Source: Petaurus breviceps papuanus (lineage: Eukaryota; Chordata; Mammalia; Diprotodontia; Petauridae). Taken from it: 64,000 bases of DNA. The DNA lies in contig JAMXIF010000002.1 in the NCBI GenBank assembly GCA_028583685.1, positions 57,272,109 to 57,336,108 of the forward strand, read 5' to 3'. Every line of letters begins with the position of its first letter. Position 1 is the first letter of the stretch. Of this stretch, positions 53,257 to 63,905 are shown in pieces. The notes under the pieces are model-generated. The model searched no databases. It saw only the letters and a list, made by a program, of their open reading frames with translations, and was not told where the DNA came from. A program made the translations under genes and the position numbers.

Positions 53257-53487
53257 CTGTTGTTGTTTAGTCATTTCAACTGTATCTGATCCTTCGTGAC
53301 CTCATTTGGGGTTTTTCTGACAAAGACACTGGAGAGATTTTCAATTTCCTTCTCTAGCTCATTTTACAGATGATGAACCTGAGGCAAATAAAGTTAAGTG
53401 ACTTGCCCAAGGTCACACAGTCTAGATTTGAACTCAGGTCTTCCTGATTCCAGGTCTAACACTATTCATTTCACCACCTAGCTTCCT
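53257..53487 (-). mobile_element. RTE-tailed tRNA SINE, antisense, with target duplication
   Basis: 'TTGTTGTTTAGTCATTTCAA', 'CATTTGGGGTTTTTCTGACA', 'ACAGATGATGAACCTGAGGC', 'GACTTGCCCAAGGTCACACA' and head 'TTCACCACCTAGCTTCC'. Flanks CAAATATAG and CAAATAGAG form a 9-bp duplication with one mismatch. Confidence 0.92.
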
Positions 53488-53489
53488 CA

Positions 53490-53545
53490 AATAGAGAGAG
53501 ACAGAGAGACAGAGACAGAGAGACAGAGTGAGAGAGGGAGAAGGG
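53490..53545 (+). repeat. (GA)n/(GACAGA)n microsatellite
   Basis: AGAGACAGAGACAGAG-type tract next to the SINE head end. Confidence 0.95.
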
Positions 53546-53564
53546 ATGAGGGAGAGGACCATTT

Positions 53565-53705
53565 CCTCTTGTTAGATTACAAGTCTGAAAGCAGAACCAG
53601 TGGTGGATTAATTTTCATATCTTTCATATCTCCAGTGCCTAGGCCAACGCTTTAAATTTAATAGGCACTTAAATGTTTGCTGAATGAATAAATGGATGAA
53701 TGTAC
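53565..53705 (+). mobile_element. L2 3' end, sense
   Basis: 'TCATATCTCCAGTGCCTAGG', 'TAATAGGCACTTAAATGTTT', 'GCTGAATGAATAAATGGATG'. Confidence 0.8.
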
Positions 53706-53924
53706 TTTCTATCATGGAAATTTCCTCAAGGAGAAAGAAGTTACAGCAAGTATACTGGGAAGTCAGACATTGATTGATATAAATGTTTATTCAGTCACTT
53801 TGCTATATTTTGAATGTGAAAAAAACATACAGTAATACACAATGCAGAAACATCCTTATATGTACCTGTAATGGTAAGGCAGGTCCTACTTATTCCACTT
53901 GGTTAGGTAGAATCAGAATGAAAC
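53706..53924. other. Unassigned short interval
   Basis: Nothing recognised. Confidence 0.35.
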
Positions 53925-54090
53925 AGATGTGGGTATAGTGGAAAAGCATTGGATTTTTAGCCAGAAGACTTGGATTCAAATTTGGACTTTACCACATGTA
54001 ACCTCAGGTAAGCCCCTTAGCCTTCCTTAGCCTCAGTCTCCTTATCTGTAATTCAGGTGGGTATATAAAGCATACCCTTTGATGGCACTG
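53925..54090 (+). mobile_element. MIR-type SINE, sense
   Basis: 'GAAAAGCATTGGATTTTTAG', 'GACTTGGATTCAAATTTGGA', 'GCCTCAGTCTCCTTATCTGT'. Confidence 0.75.
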
Positions 54091-54129
54091 GATGTGCAAA
54101 GACAAACATGGACTAGCCCTTCCTACCTG

Positions 54130-54800
54130 AGGAGTTTCATCTATCTTGATCAAGGAATTAGCTCATCTGAATGTTTAAAGGGATCCTAATTCAACTAATT
54201 CCTGAACAAGAATCCCTAGTAAAACAGAGGCAACAAGTGGTCATCCAGTCTTTGCTTGCAGCTCCCTACAAGGGAGAACTGACTCCCTGAGGAAATAGCC
54301 CATTTTACTCAAATAGTTCAAACTGTTAAGTTTCTCAAGTCTAAATCTGCTTCCTGGAAACCTCCACACATTGACCCTAATTCTGCCCTTTGGGGTCAAG
54401 TGAGGGTAGAGTATTCTTTTCCTCTAAGAAAGCCATTGAAATCCTTGAAGACAGCTTTCATATTCTTCCCCAATCCCTCTCCCCACCCCCAAGCCAGCAC
54501 ACTTATGTCCTTCATCAGTTCTTCATCAGGCAAGGCACTTTACCATCCTGTTGTGCTTCCTCTGGACATTCTGCCATTTACCAATATTCTTCCTGAAAAG
54601 TCTGAATTGAACACAGTACAATTGAATTCAGATACACTCTGAGCAGGACAAAGGACAGTACCTCTATAGTCCTGTAGACTACATCTCTCTTCATAAGGCT
54701 TCAAACTGCATTTGATACTTTGACTGCCAAGTTGTATTTGATCCATGTTGAATTTGCAGTCTACTGAAACTGTGATCTCTTTTTTTCAGATTCATTCTAA
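54130..54800 (-). mobile_element. CR1/L3 LINE, antisense, well-ordered copy
   Basis: 'CATCCAGTCTTTGCTTGCAG', 'CCTAATTCTGCCCTTTGGGG', 'AAATCCTTGAAGACAGCTTT', 'TTGTGCTTCCTCTGGACATT', 'TGAATTTGCAGTCTACTGAA' and 'AACTGTGATCTCTTTTTTTC' follow, in order, the antisense CR1/L3 consensus (for example CTTCTCTGGACACTCTCCAG and TTGTAGTCCACTAAAACCCCCAGATC). The frames at 54390-54642 (+) and 54540-54746 (-) belong to it. Confidence 0.8.
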
Positions 54801-57284
54801 GTCCTCTTCAGTTCTAAATGATAAGAACCTAAATGGATGGAAAAAAAAAATGAAGATAACTGCTTGGTCAGCCTTAAATAAAATCATGAGGTAGGGTGCT
54901 CCCTTACTTCATTCTGGCCATCCATCACTGAAACCTCAACACCTCAGGTCTACTTTGGCTACCTAGAATCTACCTCCTTGAAGAAATCTGTAATCCAGAG
55001 TTTACTGCAGCTGTTCACAGCCCCAAAGAAATTTATCTTTGTCTCAACCTCTCAGGGTCTAAGGTATCTACTGGTTGATCCGAAAACTAATCCTTGCTAA
55101 AGAAAGAAAATTCCCCTTTTAGCTAATTAGATAATCTGCATTTTAATTCCCTGGGTTTTTTTTTTAAGATTATGTAAGTCTCTTATTAATTATTCTATTA
55201 TCTACTCTTAATGGTGGGAATTTTAGGCCAAGAGGATCATTAGAGAAGATATTTGGGGAAAGATAATTCTGCTTTTCAAAAAACATCAATCTACTTCCTC
55301 TACACAGATACCCGGGATGGCAGGGCCACCCCAAAGTGAGTCTGTTTAGCATCTCACTTAAAAAGGCCAAGGGAAACTGATGGGTAGCAGAAAAAAGTAT
55401 GTCAGTTCAGGATGAAGAAATGGATTAAAGGAGACTGCAGAAATTATAGAGAAAAAAGGAAGAGTCACACTTGAAGCAGCAATAGGGTATTTTTTTTTAA
55501 AGAGACAGTGAAAACTAAAAACGATAAGGGAATGGATGAAAAAAAATTCAACATTTCTGCAAAGTGAATAGCACAAGTAAAGTAGGTCTAAGATGAAAGC
55601 ACTTTGTCTGAAGTAACTGATGAATAGCAGACATAGAACTAGAAAGTCCACTGAGACAAATGTAACTGAAAGATACATTACACTGATTGTCAGACTTTGA
55701 AGAAAAAATTACATTAGTCACACATGCCCAACCTTCACCCCTTACCACACCCTTTTCCACATATATCCAGAAGAAAAAAAAAGAAAACTAAAGAGATAGC
55801 ATAAGAAAGTCAGAACAAAGGTATGCTACTAGGGAAGGGGGATTGGTAGAGAGATTTCTTCACTCCCTTCTTCCCCCTCCATCCTCTACAAACCAAAAGA
55901 AGAAAGGCAATGTACATGAATAGTTTTAAAAAGGGAGGTTTTGGTTTTTTTTTTTTTTTTTAAAAAAGGGTGATATTTAAAAAGTCCCACATGTATGTTT
56001 TTAAAAAAAAAAAGAGTAATGGGAGTCTGGAGCATGCAAAGAAGGTATGAGCTTTCCCAATGGAAACACTGGGATCCTGCTTCTAGTCATAAAGAGGTAC
56101 CTTGGAGGGATGTGGACCATGCTTAGGCATTTTGTAGCTGGTTCTGATCTGCTAATTGCATTGTATATGGAAAGCTCTTTGACCACAGAGGCATTCAAAA
56201 AAGGACTATTGGGTTGAACATAGAACTTTTAGCCATTTTCCCTTTGGCTAAGCTGTAGTAATATGATATTACTGTACACAGTGAATGCTGGCGGGGCTTA
56301 CATCTCCCCTCTGAGGCCATATGACTCTTTGAAATGGTCTTGGTCCTGGGCCTCAGTATTTGTTCTTTTCCTTTTTAGGTAAAAGGGATCAGAGCCTTTG
56401 ACTTTGTGTGTTTGAATGGCCAGGAGAACACTTTGGCATTCCTGTATTCCAAACCCAAAGAATAAGGAGTGACCTTCGGGAATGACCATATCCAGTGTAG
56501 AGGAAGTTGAGACAAGTCACATGGGACTCGTGCTGCATCTGAACCTAAATGTGGTGGAACCAATGCTATTTAGGAACTGGGCAAAGTTATGAGACTTCCT
56601 TCCCCCTTCTCCCCGACAACAGGGATAGAAGTGATGTAGGGGAGAGTATGTCTCCTAGGCGCATTGGGAAAATATTGGTCTGTCTGTTCCTGCTATACCT
56701 TTGAAGGAAATAATCCTTTAGGAACACCTCTCAATTTTAACTACCTTAAGGACATTGTGATGCTAATCACTCCCCCTCAATGATGTAAAGAATATGACCA
56801 GTATGGGGTTCAAGTTGGTGGCAGCATAAATGAGACACTACCACCCCTCAATGTATCCCAGAACCTTGGGGGAGATACAGCATACTGGCTCTGGGAAAGT
56901 AAGCCAGATCATCCTCACTGCAACAGGAAATGGTAGACTGTGGATTCTCTTTAAGGAAATGAGAGAGAGAGCAAAAGGGCAGACACAGGTTAACAAACTC
57001 ATCTGAATTAAGAAAAGAAGACATTTCACAGACAGGACATTAGCTTTGTCTTAAAATAATGCAAGGAAATGGGCTATCATCCCAAATTGAAAGAATGCAT
57101 AAATGTGACAGATCATAGTAGCAAATGGGGAGTTGGAAAGGAACTGGCTATCATAAAAGTAGGGAAAGGGGGGCATGAAAACCTTTGCTTCCTACAGTGG
57201 TAAGGTAACAAAGAAAATAGATGCTTTTGGGGATAGGATTCAAAGAATGACACAGTCACCCTTTATCCCCCCCCCCAACAACAA
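54801..57284. other. Unassigned 2.5-kb interval
   Basis: No repeat family recognised. It holds T- and A-runs (55153, 55943, 56000) and minus frames of up to 106 codons (55358-55678) rich in S, F and L, which I regard as chance. The GC-richer part, 56000-57000, could be an old mobile element, but I see no diagnostic ends. Confidence 0.35.
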
Positions 57285-57420
57285 CCTATCATAATATCAT
57301 ATTAAAGCTGGAAGGCTCCTTAGGGATCTTCTAGTCCAATTCTTTCATTTCACAGAAGAGCCCCAGAGAGGAAATGACTTGCCCAAGGTCACAGATGAAG
57401 GCTGATTCAACTCTTACTGA
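57285..57420 (-). mobile_element. MIR/L3-like SINE fragment, antisense
   Basis: 'AAAGCTGGAAGGCTCCTTAG', 'GATCTTCTAGTCCAATTCTT', 'GAAATGACTTGCCCAAGGTC'. This is the antisense of the CR1/L3-tailed SINE type. Confidence 0.75.
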
Positions 57421-57449
57421 AACAGATGCTGAACTGAATCTTAGCCGAA

Positions 57450-57565
57450 ATTTCATAGAATTAAAGTTATAAATCTAGAAGAGAATGTGGAGACTGATTT
57501 GTCCAAACCTTTAATTTTACAGAGGAGGAAACGGGTCAACACTTAGTCATAGACACAGATTGTTA
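57450..57565 (-). mobile_element. Second MIR/L3-like fragment, antisense
   Basis: 'AGAAGAGAATGTGGAGACTG', 'CCTTTAATTTTACAGAGGAG' in the same orientation as the previous copy, 30 bp away; a tandem pair or duplicated segment. Confidence 0.6.
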
Positions 57566-58576
57566 AAATTTAATTTGACTTATCCCGCTGGGCATTGGAC
57601 CTTTCAGAGAGAATCAGGCATTGGTCCCATTCAAAAATTTCCATTAAATTAGTATTTATCTTATGGATTAGGATATGTACCTAAGTAGGGAGATACTAAG
57701 TCCTTTCAGGTATATCTCATCCTCTCCTCTCAAATGTCTTCTCCATTACATAGGAAAGACTGAAAAGTTAGGGCAAAATTTTAGGGATAGTAAATGCTTC
57801 AATAGCAGAAGACATGTCTCTTTTCTTTACTATGTCCCATCTGAAGGGCCACCTCCCTATGAATGTTGCTGAGACTTTGTGGAGAACTTCTACACCCATT
57901 TCCCTTCCTGTGGCAGTGTGATCCATGTCCCTGGAAAGCCTATTCTTATCAGCCTTGGCCTTCTGAGTACCACTAGGAGTGAGGGGCAGAGAAAGTTTGC
58001 ACCTTTTCTTTCTATCTTGACTCACCAGAAGGGCCTATCCCCCATTTCAGAGGAGGTAATTAAAGAGTAGAGGGAAACAGGCTGCTTCTGCATAGGGAGA
58101 GATTTTTCTATGAAGAGATCCCTAATGAAGGTACAGCTCCCTGGACATATCCAGGACAGAACTAGCTAGTTTGCCACTACACAAAGATTCCCTTGTCCAT
58201 TCCCATAGAACCATTCACATTGGTTAGAGGAACCCCAAGAACTGGAGCTGGGGTCTTAACAGATGCCCTAGCTGAAATAGGAGTGTGGTCATGCCCCAAA
58301 TCTTACCATTTATCATCACCTGCTCTTCCCTGCCACCAAATTCCATAGATCTTTATTTCAAGGATTATAAAATGCTATCAGAAGATATTTCAATCTCCCT
58401 GCCTTGTGGCAATCTCTACCATTCAGCAAACCCCAGCATCATTCTAGCTCTATCACCTATCCTCTTGGATCTGGATGCTTTTATTATCCTTGACCTTTGA
58501 ATTTTAGAGGGTAGTGAATAGTAATGAAGGTGGGAAGGGTGTGAAGGAGGAGAGGCAGGGAAATTCAGCAAAGTCT
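57566..58576. other. Unassigned intergenic sequence
   Basis: About 1 kb. Frames on both strands (60-85 codons) are mutually overlapping and unrecognised. Confidence 0.4.
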
Positions 58577-58628
58577 GGGGGGGGGGCGTGTAGCAGCAAG
58601 CACCCCAAGCGTCCTCGGGGTTTGCTGC
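58577..58628. repeat. G10 run followed by GC-rich hairpin
   Basis: Ten G at 58577-58586, then an inverted repeat with left arm GCAGCAAGCACCCC (58593-58606), loop of 10, and right arm GGGGTTTGCTGC (58617-58628). The stem pairs GCAGCAA and CCCC with a 2-base bulge. It could be a structural element or part of an unrecognised DNA transposon. Confidence 0.6.
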
Positions 58629-58808
58629 CACCACAGGTTCTTGGATCTGCTTTGATAAAGGAAAGCAACTCAAAATGGGTTAACAAGCTTACTTTAATCA
58701 GTCAAACGTATATCGTTTACCTTGTTCAGGGGAAAAAGGTCAGCACCCTGAACTTCAAAGTATACAGGCAGAATTATCAAGACAGAAACAGATCAAGTAG
58801 ACAGATTT
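58629..58808. other. Unassigned sequence before the gap
   Basis: No recognised feature. Confidence 0.3.
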
Positions 58809-58908
58809 NNNNNNNNNNNNNNNNNNNNNNNNNNNNNNNNNNNNNNNNNNNNNNNNNNNNNNNNNNNNNNNNNNNNNNNNNNNNNNNNNNNNNNNNNNNN
58901 NNNNNNNN
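58809..58908. other. Assembly gap, 100 N
   Basis: Exactly 100 N, a placeholder of unknown true size. The 142-codon frame through it is an artefact. Confidence 1.
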
Positions 58909-59024
58909 AAGCCTCCCACCCCAGGCTCCAGGTGCACTTTAGCCTAGGGGCAGGAAAGATCTTTAAATTTGCATTTCCATTACAGGGGGAAAGGTGATTT
59001 GAAGTCTGGGAGAAATAACTTCAA

Positions 59025-59215
59025 ACCTTGGGATTAAGCACCTACTAGCTGAGTAACCCATATTACTTTTAAACCTTGTTCAGCCTCAGTTTAACAGCAC
59101 CTACCCTTATAAGGTTATTATGAGAATCAAATTAGATTATATATGTGTAGCAAAGTGCTTTGCCAATTTTAAAATGTTATATAAATTTTAACTAGTATTA
59201 ATAAAATCCCTAAAT
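59025..59215 (+). mobile_element. MIR/Mar1-type SINE, sense
   Basis: 'AGCACCTACTAGCTGAGTAA', 'CCTTGTTCAGCCTCAGTTTA', 'AAGGTTATTATGAGAATCAA', 'GCAAAGTGCTTTGCCAATTT'. Confidence 0.65.
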
Positions 59216-59237
59216 AAAGCAAGGACAAGGTTAATAA

Positions 59238-59393
59238 TAATCCAGTTTGATTGGACTATATGGGATACCCCAAAACTCTTACTGAATTTTTTTCAACTTT
59301 AATTGCTAAAAAATCTTGCTGCAAAGCTTTGATAGTTGAAAAATTGCAGTAAGCTTTATGGGACACCCTGTACAATCCAATCAAACCTGATTA
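59238..59393. mobile_element. Mariner-type palindromic MITE
   Basis: A 156-bp imperfect palindrome. The inner arms are TGGGATACCCCAAAACTCTT and, at the other end in reverse complement, AGGGTGTCCCATAAAGCTTA, which are mariner-like terminal repeats (GGGTGTCCCAAAAGTCTTAG type) bounded by TA. The pairing continues outside them ('CCAGTTTGATTGGAC' against 'ATCCAATCAAACCTG'). The internal part (about 59305-59330) is short and codes nothing. A DNA transposon without its own transposase. Confidence 0.8.
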
Positions 59394-59689
59394 TTTACTA
59401 TTCCATTCAGATATCCTGTCCTTTCCGCCTTCATGCCATTATACATACTCCTCTGTATAGCAGTGATTATCTTGAAATCTGTGAAATTATTTTGATAACT
59501 GCATTTACATACAATTGGTTTTCTTTATAATCCTATGTATTTTATTTTGTGCATTCGGAAACATTATTTTGAGAAGAGGTCCATAGGTTTCATCAGACTA
59601 CCAAAGGGATCCATGGCATACACCAAAAGGTTAAGAATCTCTGATTTTGAATGACTTTTGTATGCTCACTTGTTGAATTCTTGCCCATC
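59394..59689. other. Unassigned sequence
   Basis: No recognised feature. Confidence 0.35.
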
Positions 59690-59940
59690 ACTTAAGGCCT
59701 GACTCAAATGTCTCCATTTCCAGGAACCTTACCTGATTCTCCCCTCAGATCTCACATATAACACTGAATGAACCTCTCACATATTCTTTTGCGTTATAAT
59801 TATTTACATAGGTGATCTGTCTTCTCACTGGATTTCAAGCTTCATGAAGTGGGGTTCAACTTTGTAACTTCCTTATCATTCAGCATAGTCCTCGACAAAT
59901 GGCAGACACAAAATGAACACTTGTATTAAAATCAAACTGT
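59690..59940 (+). mobile_element. L2 3' region, sense
   Basis: 'GGCCTGACTCAAATGTCTCC', 'GGAACCTTACCTGATTCTCC', 'TGGATTTCAAGCTTCATGAA', 'CAGCATAGTCCTCGACAAAT'. Complete but diverged 3' region. Confidence 0.75.
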
Positions 59941-61279
59941 AGTATTAGGGGGTTGAACCATACGGGTTCTTAAGAGCTCTTTGGATGGAACAATCCACAA
60001 TTCTAAATCTACCCAAATGACAAATTAAAAGTTAGCTTCAAGTGATGAGGAAGAGGAAGGAAGATAATACAATAAAAATGGAATTAGAAGAAAGAATTAT
60101 TTTTATTCTAGGAGTACAGTTTATTGAAGGAGGATGAAGAACTGTGAAGAGAAGCTGGGAAGTAGTTTAAATGAAATGAAACTGAGAAATCAGGATGGTA
60201 GTCTTTTGGACAGTCTTCCCTCAATGGTATTTAATTCTGGTCTTTCTGTACCTGTTATGCCTAAGCGATGTAACTCCAACTGGATGTGCAACGTCTCCAC
60301 TGAGACTGATTTTTATTGCCTCACAGAACAATAAGGCCAATATGATTAAAAGGCAGCTATCATAGCCCCTGAACAGTCAAGACAGCTGGGGAATGACACT
60401 CTCACAGCTTTTCTCAGGAGTTATCTTTCTGTATTATAATTTAATAAGGAAGGGGACCTAGAAGAATGGAGAAAAGGTTTTACTTTCTCCACTTGCAACA
60501 GTAGTGGGAGGATTTGGCACCTTGAAAAAAAGAGGTAAAGGACTTAGGGACAAGATATGAAAGGGATTTTTAAAAGAGAGAGAGAAGAAGATTGGCAAGG
60601 GTGGAATAAAGAAAGAGGAGTTGACTGCCAACAGATTGATAGGATTGTATGCAGATGTCCTAAGGGAAAGGTACATGAACAAAGTATCGTTTGAAGGAAA
60701 TGGGGGAAAGTGAAAGTGGCACTGAGAAATTTGAAGAATAGGAAATTACCAAGGAGGAAGAGACAAAACATCCTGATGGACTATCTGTAGAATAGAAAGA
60801 GAGCTAAGGAAGATCAGTGGTGAGAGGTTTGGGGGAGCAGTGGGAGGATATGGTGATGCTAAAGATCAAGGCACTGAAATATAAGGAAATAGAACTGTCC
60901 TTTTTTTTAAAGTTAGAGTAGAGGATCAATGATCAATGCACTGGGAATGAAGGTGTTTGGGGACAGTCATGAGAGTGAATGTTTTAGAAAGATTGACACT
61001 ATAAAAGGATTGTCAGAAAGGATAAAATATGGAATCTTTACTAACAGCTAAGATTACCCTTACCCAGGAGAAGTGGGACTAACAGTGGGTGAGGACAGAG
61101 AACCTTCACTGGGAAAGGACATGCCTTTATGTTATAGCTTGGAAATGTATAGTTTAACAATGAATAGCTAGTAAGTAAAAAAAAGAAATGTTCTTATGAT
61201 GGATAATTCTAACAAAAAAACTGTGGGTATACAGCCTCAGAATAGATTTCTTTAAAATCAGAGAAAAACAGTAAGTAAG
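59941..61279. other. Unassigned; purine-rich block, possibly old L2 antisense
   Basis: 60450-61000 is strongly purine-rich on the plus strand (GGAAGAG, GAGAGAGAAGAAG), similar in texture to the antisense ORF2 part of the L2 at 52.2-52.6 kb, but I find no diagnostic motif. The minus frames rich in F, L, P and S are a consequence of that composition. Confidence 0.35.
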
Positions 61280-61520
61280 AATATGTAGTGTATGTATATA
61301 TCCATATTATATATACTATTTATGGTATACATATATATGTGTGTATGTATATATTTGTCTGTATGCATATATGGTGTCCTGAAAGTGTTAGTGCCATTTG
61401 TATCTTTAATCACTTAAGTAGCATTATATATACATATACATACATGTGTGTAGATATATATATATACACATATATACACACATTTGTATGTGTATGCATT
61501 TACACAGAGATACATATACA
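61280..61520. repeat. Degenerate TATG/TATA microsatellite with a mariner-like half
   Basis: TATA and TATG tracts on both sides of 'TATGGTGTCCTGAAAGTGTT' and 'AGTGCCATTTGTATCTTTAA' (61370-61420), which resembles one end of a mariner-type MITE (GGGTGTCCCAAAAGTCTTAG). No opposite end is clear. Confidence 0.65.
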
Positions 61521-62112
61521 AAACAGTAGGGTGTGAAAGCAAGTCTATGTTAATAGTGCATAAAGTTCTCAGAAAAAGACTTTAATCAATCATGAACAGG
61601 AATTCAGTTAATTATATTTTTTTTCTCCTGAACTCCCAAAGTACTTGTTATCTATAATATATCAATAGAACTATTAATTCAAAGTTATGTAGGACATTAA
61701 GGTTACATAAATAAAGCACATGTTTTAACAGGTTACCTACCATGCCAGAAAGATTTCAAGGATAGTTTTGGTATGGCACAACAAATACTTTGAGCTAAAA
61801 TCTAAATTCAGGGCAGTTCACCATCTCTTTGTTCATGAAGTGATAACTTTTTCAGCCTCAGCAACTCTTGAAGACTATTGTATAAGACAATCTGCATGGA
61901 TAGAAAGCATACCCACATAAATAATATCAAAGATACTAGAGCTGTTAAACTATTGATATTATTTACACTAGTATCTTATTTATTCTTAATTTTTTCATGT
62001 GGATATATCTTATATTCACAAAGAGATTTCAAAGTCCTCTAAAGCAAAATTGACGTAGTGCAGAGTCATACACATAATAAGCTGTTTAATAAAATACTTG
62101 CTGAGCTAATGG
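61521..62112. other. Repeat-poor AT-rich sequence
   Basis: Nothing recognised. Confidence 0.4.
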
Positions 62113-62169
62113 TGGAAGGAAGGAAGGAAGGAAGGAAGGAAGGAAGGAAGGAAGGAAGGAAGGAAGGAA
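62113..62169 (+). repeat. (GGAA)n microsatellite
   Basis: About 14 AAGG units with one AACG at the end. Confidence 0.98.
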
Positions 62170-63120
62170 CGAAATGTGCAGGACCAGAGAGAATATATCA
62201 TAAGGCTGATAGGTTTTTATAACCTGAGATCAATAAAATATTTTAATTCAACAGGCATTGCTACAGAAAACCTTGTGAAACACAATGGACAGCAGCTAGG
62301 TACTGGGATTTGAAGGAAGTGAGAAGAGAGGAACCTGGGAAATTATGGTATTGATAGGAAATTGGGGGGGGGGGAACTAAATTTTTCCACCTTTACAATG
62401 TTAAGACTGTTTTTGCCTCTTTGTTTTCCAAGAAAGAAGGCAAAGAGTTATCTAAAAGAATGATGAGATTAATCTTTACTTCTTTACTACAGGCATCACA
62501 GAAAATCACTAAAAGTGTATATAAAGAGAAAATGACTTTGACAACTGAGCTTTTAAATTACATTCTGTGCAGTAATATTTCAATATTTCTTTTTTTTTCT
62601 GCCTCTAGATCACCCCTTTCATATTCACAGAGAGATGTTTGAACCTTTTACAAACGTCATTGGCCAACATTAAGAAGTGAGACTCTTGACAATTATCATA
62701 ATGACTGCACTTGGAATTTTAAAGTTTCAGTTTCGACATGGAATAACATATTTACTTATTCAAACTCCTCTGTGCCCATTGTGTTTTCTGAATACAGTTT
62801 ACCAGACCAGTGAAGAAGAGGCAAAGAAAACCCATGTAAACACATCCCAATGGAAAAAGTCCAGCAGTTTGCATCTGGCATGAAAGAGATCAACCCTGTT
62901 TCATAAATGATTGTGTTTCCATCCTAGTCATATTTCTAGAGCCATTATACCATGCAAGCGGATGGCAGTGACATCTCCTGAGGAAGAGAAAGGAAGTTCA
63001 GTTCACTTCAGTCAGTTCACTGTCATTGCTTGGGAAACTGTTCTTCACCTGTTCGATTGTTATCTTTAGTTACACTGTAACTTGATCAAGGAAGGAAGGG
63101 AGAAAAGGAAAGAAGGAAGC
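62170..63120. other. Repeat-poor interval, no gene recognised
   Basis: About 950 bp without a recognised transposon. Frames at 62421-62642 and 62677-62883 (+) are unrecognised. Contains a G-run at about 62364-62373. Confidence 0.35.
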
Positions 63121-63124
63121 AAAC

Positions 63125-63335
63125 TAGGTTTTGTGAAGTGCCTACTATGTGCTGGGCATTGTGCTGAATACTTTACAAATAATGTGTTATTTGTTCTAAA
63201 GGACTATATGAAAAAGGTGCTATTTTGATTCGCATTTTACAGTTGAGGAAAATTTAGACAAGCAGACAGTTAAATAACTTGCCCATGGTCACACAGCTAG
63301 GAAGTGTCTGAGGTCAGACTAAATACTTATAAAAA
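63125..63335 (-). mobile_element. MIR/Mar1 SINE, antisense
   Basis: 'GAAGTGCCTACTATGTGCTG', 'GGCATTGTGCTGAATACTTT', 'CGCATTTTACAGTTGAGGAA', 'CATGGTCACACAGCTAGGAA'. Confidence 0.85.
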
Positions 63336-63384
63336 GGGTGTTTAAGCAGCCAAAGCTATCAGCGCCTTTTCTGAGAGAGAATGA

Positions 63385-63905
63385 GTGGTCTGTGCTGTGC
63401 TACCTATGTGACCTCGGGCAAGTCACAGTTCCCCTAGGTCTTAATTTCCTCATTTGTAAAGTGAGGGAGTTAAACTAGAGAGCTTCTAGAGCAGGGTGGG
63501 GGACCTGTGGCCTCGAGGCCACATGTGGTCCCCCTAGTCTTCAAGTGCAGTCCTCTGACTGAATCCAAACTTTACAGAACAAATTCCCTTAATAAAAGGA
63601 TTTGTTCTGTAAAAATTGGACTCAGTCAAAAGTCCACACCCAAGGATCTAGAGGGCCACATGTGGCCCCAAGGTCACAGGGTCCCCAGGGGTGGGGACTT
63701 TTGAGGTTCTTGGATACAGCCTTTTGACTGAATACAACTTTCACAGAACAAATCCTTTTATTAAGGGGATTTATTCTATGAAGTTTGGACTCAGTCAGAG
63801 AGTCTCATTTGAGGACTTAGGGGGCTATGTGTAGCCTTGAGGCTGTAGGTTCCCCACCCCTGATCTAAGGTTTCTTCTTACTCCAAGTCTATAAACCTCT
63901 ATGTT
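63385..63905 (+). mobile_element. MIR-like SINE with CR1/L3 tail, split by hAT MITEs
   Basis: Left part: 'TATGTGACCTCGGGCAAGTC', 'CTTAATTTCCTCATTTGTAA', 'GAGTTAAACTAGAGAGCTTC'. Right part after 63862: 'ATCTAAGGTTTCTTCTTACT' and 'CCAAGTCTATAAACCTCTAT', the rest of the tail. The break falls inside the tail at the hAT target site. Confidence 0.75.
63492..63862 (+). mobile_element. Two tandem hAT-type MITEs
   Basis: Terminal motifs are CAGGGTGGGGGACCTGTGG at the left end and GTTCCCCACCCCTG at the right end, the hAT-like inverted ends (CAGGGGTGGGGAACCTG). A second left end, 'CAGGGGTGGGGAC', starts inside at about 63687. The internal body ('GACTGAATCCAAACTTTACA', 'AAAGGATTTGTTCTGTAAAA', 'GGACTCAGTC') occurs twice and is itself an imperfect palindrome. 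Flanks TTCTAGAG and ATCTAAGG fit a worn 8-bp hAT target duplication. No transposase; non-autonomous. Confidence 0.8.

Noticed and set aside
56805-56840. 'TTGGTGGCAGCATAAATGAG' as a retroviral primer-binding site after an LTR
   Set aside because: Only about seven bases agree with a leucine-tRNA site, and no LTR end, duplicated LTR or retroviral interior could be recognised around it.
58514-58942. 142-codon plus-strand frame, the longest in the window
   Set aside because: It runs through the second 100-N gap, so its continuity is not real.
59238-59393. Palindrome as a microRNA precursor gene
   Set aside because: Mariner-like ends and TA borders explain the hairpin; miRNA status would need small-RNA evidence.
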